Source: Clostridia bacterium (GTDB lineage: Bacteria > Bacillota > Clostridia > UBA1381). From it: DNA of 64,000 bases. The stretch lies in the NCBI GenBank assembly GCA_017621875.1, contig JAGASE010000017.1:1-64000 (forward strand). The letters are read 5' to 3'. Under the pieces are notes generated by a model. That model was not told the origin of the DNA. It searched no databases and saw only the letters and a program-made list of their open reading frames with translations. This document shows positions 8,022 through 17,105 of this stretch, piece after piece; within the stretch, counting starts at the first letter, position 1, and the number at the start of each line of letters is the position of its first letter. The position numbers were made by a program, and so were the translations under genes.

Positions 8022-9107
8022 ATGATAAGTAAAGCATTTCAGGATATTGTTTCTCAGATGGCGGACGTATTCCCTAAAAAGTTTGGTATAGCGGACGCAA
8101 CAGGTCTTGTTTTGGCTGCAAACGGCCCTGAAATCCCTGAAGATTTGGTGGAGGAGCTGATAGGAGCTGCTGAGGAAAATGTAAAAATGTTTGTCAGAGA
8201 GGGCTATACCGTAAGGTTGATTGACGGCAGACCATATCCTGAATATATAGTGTATGTTGAGGGAACTGATGAGGTTTCGCGTTATTGCTGCAACGCAGTC
8301 ACTGTTGCTGCCAATAATGTAAGACATTATTATGATGAAAAATATGATAAGACTATATTTATGCAGAATATAATCTTTGATAATATGCTTGCTTTTGACC
8401 TTCATCAGAAGGCTCTTGAGCTGCATGTTGATGTTGAATCTCCGCGTGCGGTCTTTTACATCAAGGTTATGAAAAAGGGAGAAATTGGTATTTACGAGGT
8501 TATCCGAAACATGTTCCCTGATAAGGAAAAGGATTTCGTGATTAACATAGACAGCAGCAACATCGTTCTTATAAAGGAAATGAAGGATAATTATGATTCT
8601 GATACGATTAACAACATCGCAAAGCAGATTCTTGATAATGTTCATTCCGAAACAATGATGAGCATTTCAGTTGGCGTAAGTACGGTTGCTGAGAATATAA
8701 ACCAGCTTAACACTGCCTATAAGGAGGCACAGATTGCCCTTGAGGTAGGAAAGGTATTTGATGAAGAAAAGTCAATTTTGAATTATGACAGTCTTGGAAT
8801 AGGCAGACTGATTTATCAGCTTCCTATAAAGCTTTGCGAACTGTTTTTGCAGGAGGTATTCAAAAAAGGCGATATTTCGCTGCTTGATTCCGAAACTATT
8901 TTGACGATAAATAAATTCTTTGAGAATGATCTTAATGTTTCTGAAACATCAAGACAGCTTTTCGTACACAGAAATACTCTTGTGTACAGGCTTGAAAAAA
9001 TTTATAAGCTGACAGGACTTGACCTCAGAAAATTCGACCAGGCCATTGTATTTAAGGTTGCGATGATGGTTCATAAATATCTGACGTCGAATCCTATGAA
9101 AATGTAG
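8022..9107 (+). CDS. CdaR/PucR-type transcriptional regulator
   Basis: A 361-aa protein. The N-terminal part (to about residue 130) resembles a sugar-acid sensing domain; the middle holds a GGDEF-like PucR segment around SISVGVST; the C-terminus is the PucR helix-turn-helix signature, ETSRQLFVHRNTLVYRLEKI. Such regulators usually answer to small metabolites such as carbohydrate acids or purine breakdown products; the ligand cannot be read here. Starts at 8010 and 8022 are both possible; the site GAAAGG is very close to 8010, and MISKAF at 8022 looks like the family N-terminus. A terminator at 9121-9145 separates it from ftsE. Confidence 0.8.
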   Translation: MISKAFQDIVSQMADVFPKKFGIADATGLVLAANGPEIPEDLVEELIGAAEENVKMFVREGYTVRLIDGRPYPEYIVYVEGTDEVSRYCCNAVTVAANNVRHYYDEKYDKTIFMQNIIFDNMLAFDLHQKALELHVDVESPRAVFYIKVMKKGEIGIYEVIRNMFPDKEKDFVINIDSSNIVLIKEMKDNYDSDTINNIAKQILDNVHSETMMSISVGVSTVAENINQLNTAYKEAQIALEVGKVFDEEKSILNYDSLGIGRLIYQLPIKLCELFLQEVFKKGDISLLDSETILTINKFFENDLNVSETSRQLFVHRNTLVYRLEKIYKLTGLDLRKFDQAIVFKVAMMVHKYLTSNPMKM

Positions 9108-9120
9108 GTTTAAATGAAAT

Positions 9121-9145
9121 GTGCGGTGTTTTGCCGCACTTTTTG
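9121..9145 (+). terminator. Intrinsic terminator after the CdaR/PucR-like gene
   Basis: GTGCGG, loop TGTTTTG, CCGCAC, then TTTTT. Confidence 0.85.
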
Positions 9146-9168
9146 GTGGAATCCAGGAGTATAATATT

Positions 9169-9864
9169 ATGATAGAATTTGTAAATGTTACCAAGCAGTT
9201 TGAAGATGCAGGCAACATTGCACTTGAAAATGCAAGCTTTAAAATTGAAAACGGTGAATTTGTTTTTCTGGTAGGCTCAAGCGGTGCAGGAAAAACCACA
9301 ATTACTAAGCTCATTATGCGTGAAACAAATGTTTCAGAGGGGCAGGTGTTTTTGGACGGGATTGACGTAACTGCACTTCCCGATAAGGAAATTCCTTTCC
9401 TTCGCAGAAAAATGGGTGTTGTGTTTCAGGATTTCCGTCTTTTGGAGGACAGAACCGTTTATGAAAATGTTGAGTTTGCGATGCGAGTTGTCGGTGCAAG
9501 CAGAAGAGAAATAAGAAAACGCGTTCCTGAAGTTTTGAGTGAGGTTGGTCTTAATTATAAAGCAAAAATGTATCCGCGTCAGCTTTCGGGCGGCGAGCAG
9601 CAGAGAGTGGCACTTGCCAGGGCATTGGCTAATCATCCGCTTATCCTGATTGCGGACGAGCCTACGGGAAACTTAAATCCAAAAACGGCAATGGAAATCA
9701 TGGATATATTTGAGGAAATAAACCGCATGGGAACGACGATTATCATGGCAACACATGCTAAGGATATTGTTGACGTTATGAAGAAGCGTGTTATTGAAAT
9801 TCAGGACGGACATCTGGTTCGTGATGAGGTTGGAGGTGAATATCTTGAAGCTGTCCAAGTTTAA
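9169..9864 (+). CDS. ftsE: Cell division ATP-binding protein FtsE
   Basis: A 231-aa ABC ATPase that works with FtsX at the septum to control cell-wall hydrolases. Walker A GSSGAGKTT, the FQDFRLL Q-loop typical of FtsE, signature LSGGEQQRVALARA, Walker B LIADEPTGNLNP and an H-loop ATHAKDIVD are all present. The ATG at 9169 follows CCAGGAGT. The 3' end overlaps the ftsX start by 20 bp. Confidence 0.97.
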   Translation: MIEFVNVTKQFEDAGNIALENASFKIENGEFVFLVGSSGAGKTTITKLIMRETNVSEGQVFLDGIDVTALPDKEIPFLRRKMGVVFQDFRLLEDRTVYENVEFAMRVVGASRREIRKRVPEVLSEVGLNYKAKMYPRQLSGGEQQRVALARALANHPLILIADEPTGNLNPKTAMEIMDIFEEINRMGTTIIMATHAKDIVDVMKKRVIEIQDGHLVRDEVGGEYLEAVQV

Positions 9865-10738
9865 ATATTCATTTTCCGAGGCAAAGAAAAACGTTACCCG
9901 TAACGGGCTTATGAGTATTGCGTCGCTGTTTACAATAGCGTGCTGTCTGATAATATTAGGTGTTTTTGCGATTTTGTCCGTTAACGTAAATTCCATTACG
10001 GAGCAGGTAAAGGATCAATGTGAAATTCAGCTTTACATTAACACAGATACTTCGGAGGAGAGAGTTACCCAGATAGGTCAGGAGATTGAAAAGACCGAGA
10101 ATGTAAAGCAGGTTACGCTGTTTACCAAGGAGCAGACTCTTGAATATGCGATAAACGATATGTTTGAGGGCAATGAAACGATGCTGGAGGGCTTTGAGGA
10201 GGATAACCCCTTTTCCGATTCCTATAAAATTGTTCTCAATGATATAGAAAAAACAAAGGAAACGGTTGAAAGCCTTGAGAAAATTGCAGACGTTGAAAAG
10301 GTTGTAAACAAGCAGGACGTTGTAAATGTAGTTTTGTCAATTTCGGGTGCTGTGAAGAAATTCAGTATTGTGATAATGATAATTCTGCTGATTGTCGCGA
10401 TTGTGATAATTTCCAATACGGTTAAGCTTACGGTATTTAACCGAAAGAAAGAAATCAACATTATGAAGTATATCGGTGCAACCGACAGGTTTATCCGTGT
10501 TCCGTTTGTACTGGAAGGCTTTATCATCGGATTTTTGGGAGCGGTGGCGGCATTTCTCGTAGTATTCTGGGGATATTTCGCTCTGCTTAAGTATATTGCA
10601 GGCTTAAATTTTGACTTGTTTGAGCTGGTGGGAATTTGGGATATTGCACCTTTTATTGCTATTTTGTTTGTCGTTTTCGGCAGTCTTATCGGCGTTGTGG
10701 GAAGTGCAATTTCAATGCGTAAGTATTTGCACGTATAA
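9845..10738 (+). CDS. ftsX: Cell division protein FtsX
   Basis: A 297-aa membrane protein with one N-terminal membrane segment (about 24-46), a large extracellular loop (about 47-170) and three C-terminal membrane segments, including the KEINIMKYIGAT motif between the second and third. It passes the FtsE ATPase state to peptidoglycan hydrolases outside. The best start is a TTG at 9845: GGAGGTG lies 8 bases before it inside ftsE, and this gives the normal FtsX length. It overlaps ftsE, suggesting translational coupling. Confidence 0.95.
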   Translation: MKLSKFKYSFSEAKKNVTRNGLMSIASLFTIACCLIILGVFAILSVNVNSITEQVKDQCEIQLYINTDTSEERVTQIGQEIEKTENVKQVTLFTKEQTLEYAINDMFEGNETMLEGFEEDNPFSDSYKIVLNDIEKTKETVESLEKIADVEKVVNKQDVVNVVLSISGAVKKFSIVIMIILLIVAIVIISNTVKLTVFNRKKEINIMKYIGATDRFIRVPFVLEGFIIGFLGAVAAFLVVFWGYFALLKYIAGLNFDLFELVGIWDIAPFIAILFVVFGSLIGVVGSAISMRKYLHV

Positions 10739-10747
10739 GGAGGATAA

Positions 10748-11884
10748 ATGAAAAAAAGATTATTAAGTGCGTTGGTTGCGGCAGTAATGGCTTTTTCAAG
10801 TCCTGTGTATGCGGCAAAAAGCGTAAATGAATTAAAAAAAGACCTTTCTGCAAATCAGAAGAAGGTTGAAGATACAAAAAAGGAAATCAAAAATAAACAG
10901 GCGGAGCAAAGTGCCCAAAAGGCAAAAAAGAATGCACTTGATGTTGAGATTTCCGGCTTGCAGGACGATATTGACCAGGTGCAGGCAGTGATAAATGAAA
11001 AGAATGCTGAAATTGAGGCGAAAAATGCGGAGATTCAGGTTCTTGACGAGTCTATCAAAAAGACAGACAAGCAGCTTAAAAAGCGAATGAAAATAATGTA
11101 TGAGAACGGAACGACCTCGTATTTAGAACTGATTTTGGAGGCAAAGGGCTTATCCGACCTGTTTACGCGGCTTTCTGTTGTCGAATCGATTGTAAAGCAT
11201 GATAATGCGATGATAGATGAGTTCCAAGCACAGGTTGAGGAAATCTCAGCGGCAAAACAGCTTGTTGAAACCGAGAAGAATGAGCAGGTAGAGGCAAAGC
11301 AGATTCTGCAGCAAAAGCAGAATGAAATCAAGAGCAAGCAGGCGGAGCAGGAGCAGATTATAAAGGAACTGAACAACGATATAAACGAGCTGAAAAAGCA
11401 GGAAGCCGAAATGGAAAAGGCGGAAAAGCAGATTCAGGCACAGATAGAAGCAGCAATGAAATCGAGTGCTCAGAAATCCGTAACATATAAGGGCAACGGA
11501 AAGTTTTTATTCCCGCTTGCAAGCTATACAAGGATTTCTTCGCCTTACGGCTACAGAATCCACCCGATTACGGGAACTAAAACGCTTCACACGGGAATTG
11601 ACTATGCAGCACCTTACGGTACAGCAATTTATGCCGCAGAAGACGGAGTTGTTCTTACATCAGGCTGGATTAATGGATACGGCTATACTGTAACTATTAA
11701 TCATGGCGGCGGATATGTAACGTATTATGCTCATTGCAGCAAGCTTTTGGTAAGTGCGGGACAGTCAGTCAAAAAGGGACAGACTATCGCCAAGGTTGGC
11801 TCAACGGGCAATTCTACAGGAAACCATCTGCATTTTGAGGTAAGAGTGAACGGAAAAACAACCAATCCGGCAAGTTATTTATAA
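10748..11884 (+). CDS. Secreted M23 peptidase with coiled coil, FtsEX partner
   Basis: A 378-aa protein: signal peptide (about 1-23, cut after VYA), long coiled coil (about 25-240, Lys/Glu/Gln rich), then a LytM/M23 zinc peptidase domain (about 255-378). The zinc ligands are present in HTGID and HLHFEV, so this domain looks catalytically active, unlike E. coli EnvC whose LytM domain is degenerate. The coiled coil is the part expected to dock on the FtsX loop. The ATG comes 7 bp after the ftsX stop, preceded by AAGGAGG. Confidence 0.93.
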   Translation: MKKRLLSALVAAVMAFSSPVYAAKSVNELKKDLSANQKKVEDTKKEIKNKQAEQSAQKAKKNALDVEISGLQDDIDQVQAVINEKNAEIEAKNAEIQVLDESIKKTDKQLKKRMKIMYENGTTSYLELILEAKGLSDLFTRLSVVESIVKHDNAMIDEFQAQVEEISAAKQLVETEKNEQVEAKQILQQKQNEIKSKQAEQEQIIKELNNDINELKKQEAEMEKAEKQIQAQIEAAMKSSAQKSVTYKGNGKFLFPLASYTRISSPYGYRIHPITGTKTLHTGIDYAAPYGTAIYAAEDGVVLTSGWINGYGYTVTINHGGGYVTYYAHCSKLLVSAGQSVKKGQTIAKVGSTGNSTGNHLHFEVRVNGKTTNPASYL

Positions 11885-11899
11885 ATATATTTGGAAGAT

Positions 11900-11925
11900 A
11901 GGGGTGATACAAGTCACCTCTATTA
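11900..11925 (+). other. Hairpin between the M23 gene and ctpA
   Basis: TAGGGGTGA and TCACCTCTA pair over 9 bp (one G-T) around a 6-base loop. It is followed by an AT-rich stretch rather than a clear T-run, so it may be a weak terminator or an mRNA processing or stability element. Confidence 0.45.
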
Positions 11926-11982
11926 TAATATTATTCAAAAAAATGCATAAGATAAAGTATATGATATTTGGAGGTTTTTGGA

Positions 11983-13164
11983 ATGAACGGCAAAAAAAGT
12001 TATGTTTTCACCATTGCAATTACTGCACTGATAACCTGTCTTATTACCAATGTAGCAAAGGATTTTATAAGCGTAACCGAGGAAGGAAAATCCATGCAAA
12101 AAATTTCTGTTGTGAAAAAGATGCTTTCGGAATACTCCCTTTTTGAGGTTGATGAAACAAAGGTGGCAGATTATGCGTCCATGGCTATGGCAGCGGCTGT
12201 TGATGACCCGTATACTGCATATTTTTCAAAGGAGGATTTCAGCTCGTATAGGGATAATCTTGTATCAAGCTATGTAGGTGTTGGTGCAACAATCGGTGCC
12301 GATATGCAAAATGACATGCTTGTGATTGTTTCGCCGATGGAGGATAGTCCGGCAGAAAAAGCAGGAATAAAATCCGGTGATATATTAAAAGCCATTGATG
12401 GCAAAACTTACTTTGCAAACCAGCTTTCCGAGGCCGCTACATACCTGAAAAACGGTGAGGAGGGCACAACGGTTACCATAACTCTTGAACGTGAGGGAAA
12501 GGGTGAATTTGAGGTAGCTGTAACCAGAGAAGAAATAATTAAAAGGAGCGTTAAGTCGGAAATGCTTGAGGACGGTATAGGATACCTTAGAATAACCGGC
12601 TTTGAGTCAAAGACCGATAATAATTCTCAGGACACCTATGACGCATTTATTGAGCATATCTCTGCCTTAAAAACTGCCGGAATGGAAAAGCTTGTTATAG
12701 ACCTTCGTGACAATCCGGGCGGAGATTTGAATGTTGTATGCAAAATTGCAGATGAATTTTTGCCGAAGGGAATTATAACCTATACCGAGGATAAAAACGG
12801 AAAACGCAGCACAATATATTCTGATGACAAGGCTGTGGATATTCCAATTGTGATATTGGTAAACGGCGGAAGTGCATCTGCGTCCGAGGTGCTGACAGGT
12901 GCACTTAAAGACTATGAAAAAGCGACTGTCATCGGCACAAAGACCTATGGAAAGGGAATAGTCCAGACGGTTTATCCCTTCTCGGACGGTTCAGGTATGT
13001 CGATAACAACCGCAAAATATTATACTCCGGGAGGCACTTGTATTCATAAAATAGGCATAGAGCCTGATATAACTGTGGAGCTTGATACCGATAAGGCAAT
13101 TTCGGAGCTTGAGGTAAATGAAGATACACAGCTTTTAAAGGCGATAGAGGTTCTTTCAAAGTAA
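11983..13164 (+). CDS. ctpA: C-terminal processing peptidase, S41 family (CtpA/CtpB-like)
   Basis: A 393-aa membrane-anchored serine protease: one N-terminal membrane segment (about 7-25), a PDZ domain (about 90-180, GVGATIG to LEREG) and the S41 catalytic domain with Ser in GGSASASEVL and the Lys base in KTYGKGIVQ. It follows the ftsEX-M23 genes, as is common in Firmicutes, and may trim the secreted hydrolase or other wall proteins. The start at 11983 is set by GGAGG 8 bases upstream. The 3' end nearly touches the convergent EamA gene. Confidence 0.93.
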   Translation: MNGKKSYVFTIAITALITCLITNVAKDFISVTEEGKSMQKISVVKKMLSEYSLFEVDETKVADYASMAMAAAVDDPYTAYFSKEDFSSYRDNLVSSYVGVGATIGADMQNDMLVIVSPMEDSPAEKAGIKSGDILKAIDGKTYFANQLSEAATYLKNGEEGTTVTITLEREGKGEFEVAVTREEIIKRSVKSEMLEDGIGYLRITGFESKTDNNSQDTYDAFIEHISALKTAGMEKLVIDLRDNPGGDLNVVCKIADEFLPKGIITYTEDKNGKRSTIYSDDKAVDIPIVILVNGGSASASEVLTGALKDYEKATVIGTKTYGKGIVQTVYPFSDGSGMSITTAKYYTPGGTCIHKIGIEPDITVELDTDKAISELEVNEDTQLLKAIEVLSK

Positions 13165-13165
13165 A

Positions 13166-14038
13166 TCACTTTTTGTTTAGCACACCAACGGCTGAAAGAA
13201 CAAAGACAATGCCGATTATTCCGATAAGGGTTATGCTTTCGCCGAAAGCAATAATGCCGGATATTGCGGCAACAACAGCCTCAAAGGTTGCCATTATGGA
13301 CGCTTTGCCGGCATCGACATATTTAAGTCCGTTTGTGTAGAAAATGTACGGGAAAACTGCACTTATAAAGGAAAAAATCACAGTAAGCATAATCGCCTGA
13401 GGATTTACCGTCATAACAGAATAAATCTGCGGAAAATCAACTACAAACATACTTCCGATTGCCGCAAAAATGAAGGTGTATGCGGTGACAGTGGCGGAAG
13501 AATATTTCTTAAGTGCTACGCGTCCAAAGATGCTGTATAGTGCATAGCAAAAGCCGGAGGCGATGCCGGTGAAGATAACAAACGGAGTGAGCGACACGTT
13601 GTGGTCGGTACCGCATATCATAAAACAGCCTGCGGCAGCCATTATCAATGCAATGATTTTGGCTGCCGTTATTTTTTCGCGGAAAAAGACCGACGCCATA
13701 AGCATAACAAAAAATGGAGAGGTGTATAAAAGTATTGCCGCAACCGACATTGACGCATGGCTTATGGTGTAGAAATAGCAAAAGCCGAACAGTGCGAAGC
13801 TTAGTATACCTGTACCGAAAAAGTACCACCAGTCTTTTGGATTTATCTTCATCTGACTTTTATCGGTTAAAAGAAGATAAACACTCATAGTGACTGCGGT
13901 TATAGAGCTTCTGAAAAACAGGAGCTGCATATTGTCAAGCCCTGAGGTGTTTAATTTTCTTACAAAAAGTCCTGTAAGTCCCCAAAGACCGGCTGCTATC
14001 AGTATTGAAATTGATGGGAATTTTTTTAAAAAGTTCAT
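13166..14038 (-). CDS. EamA/DMT family transporter
   Basis: A 290-aa integral membrane protein with about ten hydrophobic segments in two EamA repeats (about 10-140 and 150-288), each starting with a G-L-W-G/Y-S-like helix. The substrate cannot be deduced; family members export amino acids or metabolites. Its start codon directly abuts the recD2 stop codon, and its Shine-Dalgarno sequence GGAGGAC lies within the recD2 coding end, so the two are cotranscribed and probably coupled. Confidence 0.88.
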   Translation of the reverse strand: MNFLKKFPSISILIAAGLWGLTGLFVRKLNTSGLDNMQLLFFRSSITAVTMSVYLLLTDKSQMKINPKDWWYFFGTGILSFALFGFCYFYTISHASMSVAAILLYTSPFFVMLMASVFFREKITAAKIIALIMAAAGCFMICGTDHNVSLTPFVIFTGIASGFCYALYSIFGRVALKKYSSATVTAYTFIFAAIGSMFVVDFPQIYSVMTVNPQAIMLTVIFSFISAVFPYIFYTNGLKYVDAGKASIMATFEAVVAAISGIIAFGESITLIGIIGIVFVLSAVGVLNKK

Positions 14039-16282
14039 TTATTTGTCCTCCGTAAAAGTAAATTCGGCTATGCTTTTAAGCTTTGCACACAGCCCTGTAA
14101 ATCTTTTCTTTTCGTCATTGTTGTTAACCATTTCGCTGCAGGCTGCCTCTGTGCCGACTAAAATTACCATGGTTTTGGCACGCGTAACCGCTGTGTATAA
14201 AAGATTTCGGCACATCAGCATAGGTGCAAAGCGGCACATGGGGATTATGACAACGGGAAATTCGCTGCCCTGACTTTTATGCACCGTAGTAGCATAGGCG
14301 AGGTCTAATTTGTCAAGGTCGGCAAAGGCATATTCCGTTTCCTTGTCGTCATCAAAAATAATTGTCATCTGCCTGTCCTTTACCGAAATGCTTTCTATTA
14401 TTCCAAGGTCGCCGTTAAAAATGCCTGTGCCCGATTCGCCGCTTGATTTTGTCCATACAATGTCGTAGTCGTTCTTTATCTGCATTACCTTGTCGCCTGT
14501 GCGGAACATAGTTTTTCCGTAGGCGTATTCCTGCTTCAGCATATCCGGCGGATTGAGTGCCGCCTGCAGCTCACGGTTTAAGTTTATTGAGCCTGCAACT
14601 CCTTTTTTTGAGGGTGACAGCACCTGAATTGAGGCTATCGGATTTATCGAATAGCTTTTAGGTATTCGAGTTTTATACAGGTCTATAATGGTTGCCGCTG
14701 TAATTTCTGCACTGCTCCTTTTGAGGAAGAAGAAATCCTTGTTATGTGTAGATAAATCCGGCATTTCTCCGCTGTTTATTTTATGTGCGTTCATAACGAT
14801 AAGGCTTTCCTGTGCCTGACGGAAAATACGGCTCAGCTTTATAACGGGAATAAGACCGCTGTCAATAATATCCTTCAGCACATTTCCCGGACCTACCGAC
14901 GGGAGCTGGTCACTGTCGCCTGAAAAAATTACACGCACGCCGCGTTTTACAGCCTTTAAAAAGGCATACATGAGCTGGATATCCACCATGCTTACTTCGT
15001 CAACAATGATAACGTCGTACGGTAGCGGATTGCTTTCGTTATAGAAAAACCTTCTGACCTCAGGGTCGTCTCCCGGCTGCATACACAAAAGTCGGTGTAT
15101 TGTTTTTGCCTCAAGCCCTGTAACCTGACTCATGCGTTTTGCCGCACGCCCTGTGGGAGCGGCAAGTGATATTGAAAGCTGCATGGTGCTTAAAGCCTTG
15201 ATAATTGCGTTGATTGTTGTGGTTTTTCCCGTTCCGGGACCTCCCGTAACCACCATACAGCCGCAGCTTACTGCCTCTTTAACGGCACGCTTTTGCTCGT
15301 CGGCGAGCGTAACAGAGTTTTTTTGCTCAACCTCACTTATTACCGCCGCGATTTCCTCGTCCGACATAGAATACGGCGGTGTTGTGGCAGAAAGAGAAGC
15401 AATTCTGCGTGCAGTGTACTGCTCTGCCATATAAAATGCGGACAGATAGCAGACCTCCTCGCCTGATATGGTGTCGCAGTATACCTCGTTTGCAAGCTCA
15501 AGCGAGGTTATGCCGTTTTCAGCCTCCTCGCAGGTTACGGCGAGCAGTGCCATGATATTTCCGATAAGCATTTTTTTCGGCAGATATGTATGTCCCATGT
15601 TATACGCACAGGAATCAAGAACATATCTGATACCTGATTTGATACGCAGCGGTGAATTTTTCGGCATGCCCCTGAGGTGTGCGATGTTGTCGGCGGTTTT
15701 GAAGCTTATGCCGTCAACTCTGTCGGCTAAAATATACGGATTTTCCTTTATAAGATTTACCGCGTCCGAGCCTAATGCCTGATGCACCTTGATGGCAAGA
15801 TTGTTGGATATGCCGTACTGCTGAAGGAACATCAATATGCTTTGCATTGATTGAAGCTCTAAATATGATTTTCCGATTTTCTCTGCCTTTGCCGCGGAGA
15901 TTCCCTTGATTTCAGAAAGCCGCATCGGATCGGTCAGCAGAATGTTAAGCGAATCGCAGCCAAAGCGGTCAACAATTTTTTTTGCGGTTGCACTGCGTAT
16001 TCCGTAGATAACGCCGGAGGATAGGTAATCGATTATAGATTGTTCATCAGTGGGCAGAATTGTTTCGTAATAGGATATGCGGAATTGCTCTCCGTATTCG
16101 GGGTGGTTCACCCATGTTCCTGTTATGGAAATGTTTTCGCCCTCGCCAAGATACGGCATATAGCCGGTTGCGGTAAAAAGCCCATCGGTTGATGAGTCAA
16201 TTTCGCAAACGGTATAGCCGTTGTCAGCGTTCTGATATATAATTTCCAATACTTTGCCCATTATAGTTACGTTTTCGTCCAT
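14039..16282 (-). CDS. recD2: ATP-dependent DNA helicase RecD2
   Basis: A 747-aa SF1B 5'-3' helicase without RecBC. The long N-terminal region carries helix-hairpin-helix motifs (around SATAKKIVDRFG and LSEIKGISAAKAEKIG). Walker A GGPGTGKTTT, Walker B DEVSMVD, SGDSDQLPSVGPG and the C-terminal motif VHKSQGSEF are all present. Length and order match Bacillus/Deinococcus RecD2, involved in replication fork and mismatch metabolism. The start at 16282 is supported by CAGGTAAATT; an upstream in-frame ATG would run through the promoter. Confidence 0.95.
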   Translation of the reverse strand: MDENVTIMGKVLEIIYQNADNGYTVCEIDSSTDGLFTATGYMPYLGEGENISITGTWVNHPEYGEQFRISYYETILPTDEQSIIDYLSSGVIYGIRSATAKKIVDRFGCDSLNILLTDPMRLSEIKGISAAKAEKIGKSYLELQSMQSILMFLQQYGISNNLAIKVHQALGSDAVNLIKENPYILADRVDGISFKTADNIAHLRGMPKNSPLRIKSGIRYVLDSCAYNMGHTYLPKKMLIGNIMALLAVTCEEAENGITSLELANEVYCDTISGEEVCYLSAFYMAEQYTARRIASLSATTPPYSMSDEEIAAVISEVEQKNSVTLADEQKRAVKEAVSCGCMVVTGGPGTGKTTTINAIIKALSTMQLSISLAAPTGRAAKRMSQVTGLEAKTIHRLLCMQPGDDPEVRRFFYNESNPLPYDVIIVDEVSMVDIQLMYAFLKAVKRGVRVIFSGDSDQLPSVGPGNVLKDIIDSGLIPVIKLSRIFRQAQESLIVMNAHKINSGEMPDLSTHNKDFFFLKRSSAEITAATIIDLYKTRIPKSYSINPIASIQVLSPSKKGVAGSINLNRELQAALNPPDMLKQEYAYGKTMFRTGDKVMQIKNDYDIVWTKSSGESGTGIFNGDLGIIESISVKDRQMTIIFDDDKETEYAFADLDKLDLAYATTVHKSQGSEFPVVIIPMCRFAPMLMCRNLLYTAVTRAKTMVILVGTEAACSEMVNNNDEKKRFTGLCAKLKSIAEFTFTEDK

Positions 16283-16324
16283 ATAATTTACCTGCCAATA
16301 AACAGAATTTAAACCAATAATACT

Positions 16325-16372
16325 ATTATAACACATTTTTTTGTTGACTACAATAACTTAAAGTGATATAAT
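16325..16372. promoter_or_regulatory. Overlapping divergent promoters recD2 / PHP operon
   Basis: Plus strand: TTGACT at 16344-16349 and TATAAT at 16367-16372, 17-bp spacer. Minus strand: TTGTAG (complement of 16348-16353) and TATAAT (complement of 16325-16330), 17-bp spacer. The two -35 hexamers overlap by two bases, so the promoters probably compete. Confidence 0.65.
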
Positions 16373-16393
16373 ATCATGAGAAGCTGATATTAT
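16368..16393 (+). promoter_or_regulatory. Inverted repeat downstream of the PHP-operon promoter
   Basis: ATAATATCA and TGATATTAT (9 bp each, spacer 8) overlap the -10 and the expected transcription start. It could be an operator or a 5' mRNA hairpin. Confidence 0.5.
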
Positions 16394-16433
16394 TTTAATT
16401 ATATCGGTATAACGGAAAGGAAGGTAATTTTGC

Positions 16434-17090
16434 GTGAAAATTATTGACCTTCATAATCATACGAATTTCAGCTATGACGGGCATGATTCGGCATACGAGG
16501 TGGTGGAGAATGCTGCCCGAAACGGCGTGGATATAATAGGTATAACCGACCATCAGTTCAGTATCGGAGACCGCATTGGTGAATACATTGCCGAGATGGA
16601 GCGGCTGAAGGAAAAATATAAGGACCATATTACCGTTTTGTGCGGACTGGAGATAGGCACTCGTCCGAGACCGCAGGATTTTCCGGCGGTTTTGAGCGAA
16701 AAGTTGGATTACTGCCTGTTTGAAAGCCTTGATGATGACAGAGCGATGGACCTATATGAGTTTTTTGAATGGAAACGGCTTTTTAAGTGTGATATAGGTC
16801 TTGCACACACCGATATTTTCAAGCTTTGCGAAAAATACGGCGTGGATTTATTAAAGATATTAAAGCGTGATAATATTTTTTGGGAAATTAATTTTTCGGG
16901 GAATTATACGTATTATTATGATTTTATAACAAGCAGGGAAAAACAGAGAATGATTTCGGAAAGCGGAATAAAGCTGAGTGTCGGCTCAGACCTGCACTGG
17001 ATTGGAGATTTCGATTTAAAGAGGCTTGTGCAGACGAATGAGCTGGCAGCACGGCTTAAAAATCCGCTGCCTCTTGGTATAACATATTAA
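16434..17090 (+). CDS. PHP-domain phosphoesterase
   Basis: A 218-aa polymerase-and-histidinol-phosphatase fold. Metal-ligand motifs are seen at DLHNHTNFSYDG near the N-terminus, GITDHQ (about residue 38), GLEIGTR (about 75), LAHTDI (about 123) and SVGSDLHW near the end. The exact substrate is unclear; related proteins are annotated as histidinol-phosphatase-like, but no his genes are near. It starts with GTG at 16434 after GGAAAGGAAGG. First gene of a housekeeping operon running to mazF. Confidence 0.85.
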   Translation: MKIIDLHNHTNFSYDGHDSAYEVVENAARNGVDIIGITDHQFSIGDRIGEYIAEMERLKEKYKDHITVLCGLEIGTRPRPQDFPAVLSEKLDYCLFESLDDDRAMDLYEFFEWKRLFKCDIGLAHTDIFKLCEKYGVDLLKILKRDNIFWEINFSGNYTYYYDFITSREKQRMISESGIKLSVGSDLHWIGDFDLKRLVQTNELAARLKNPLPLGITY

Positions 17091-17105
17091 GGAAGGTATA
17101 GCTTA

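Noticed and set aside
7956-8645. 229-aa antisense ORF inside the CdaR/PucR-like gene
   Set aside because: Shadow of the regulator coding frame, which has recognisable domains.
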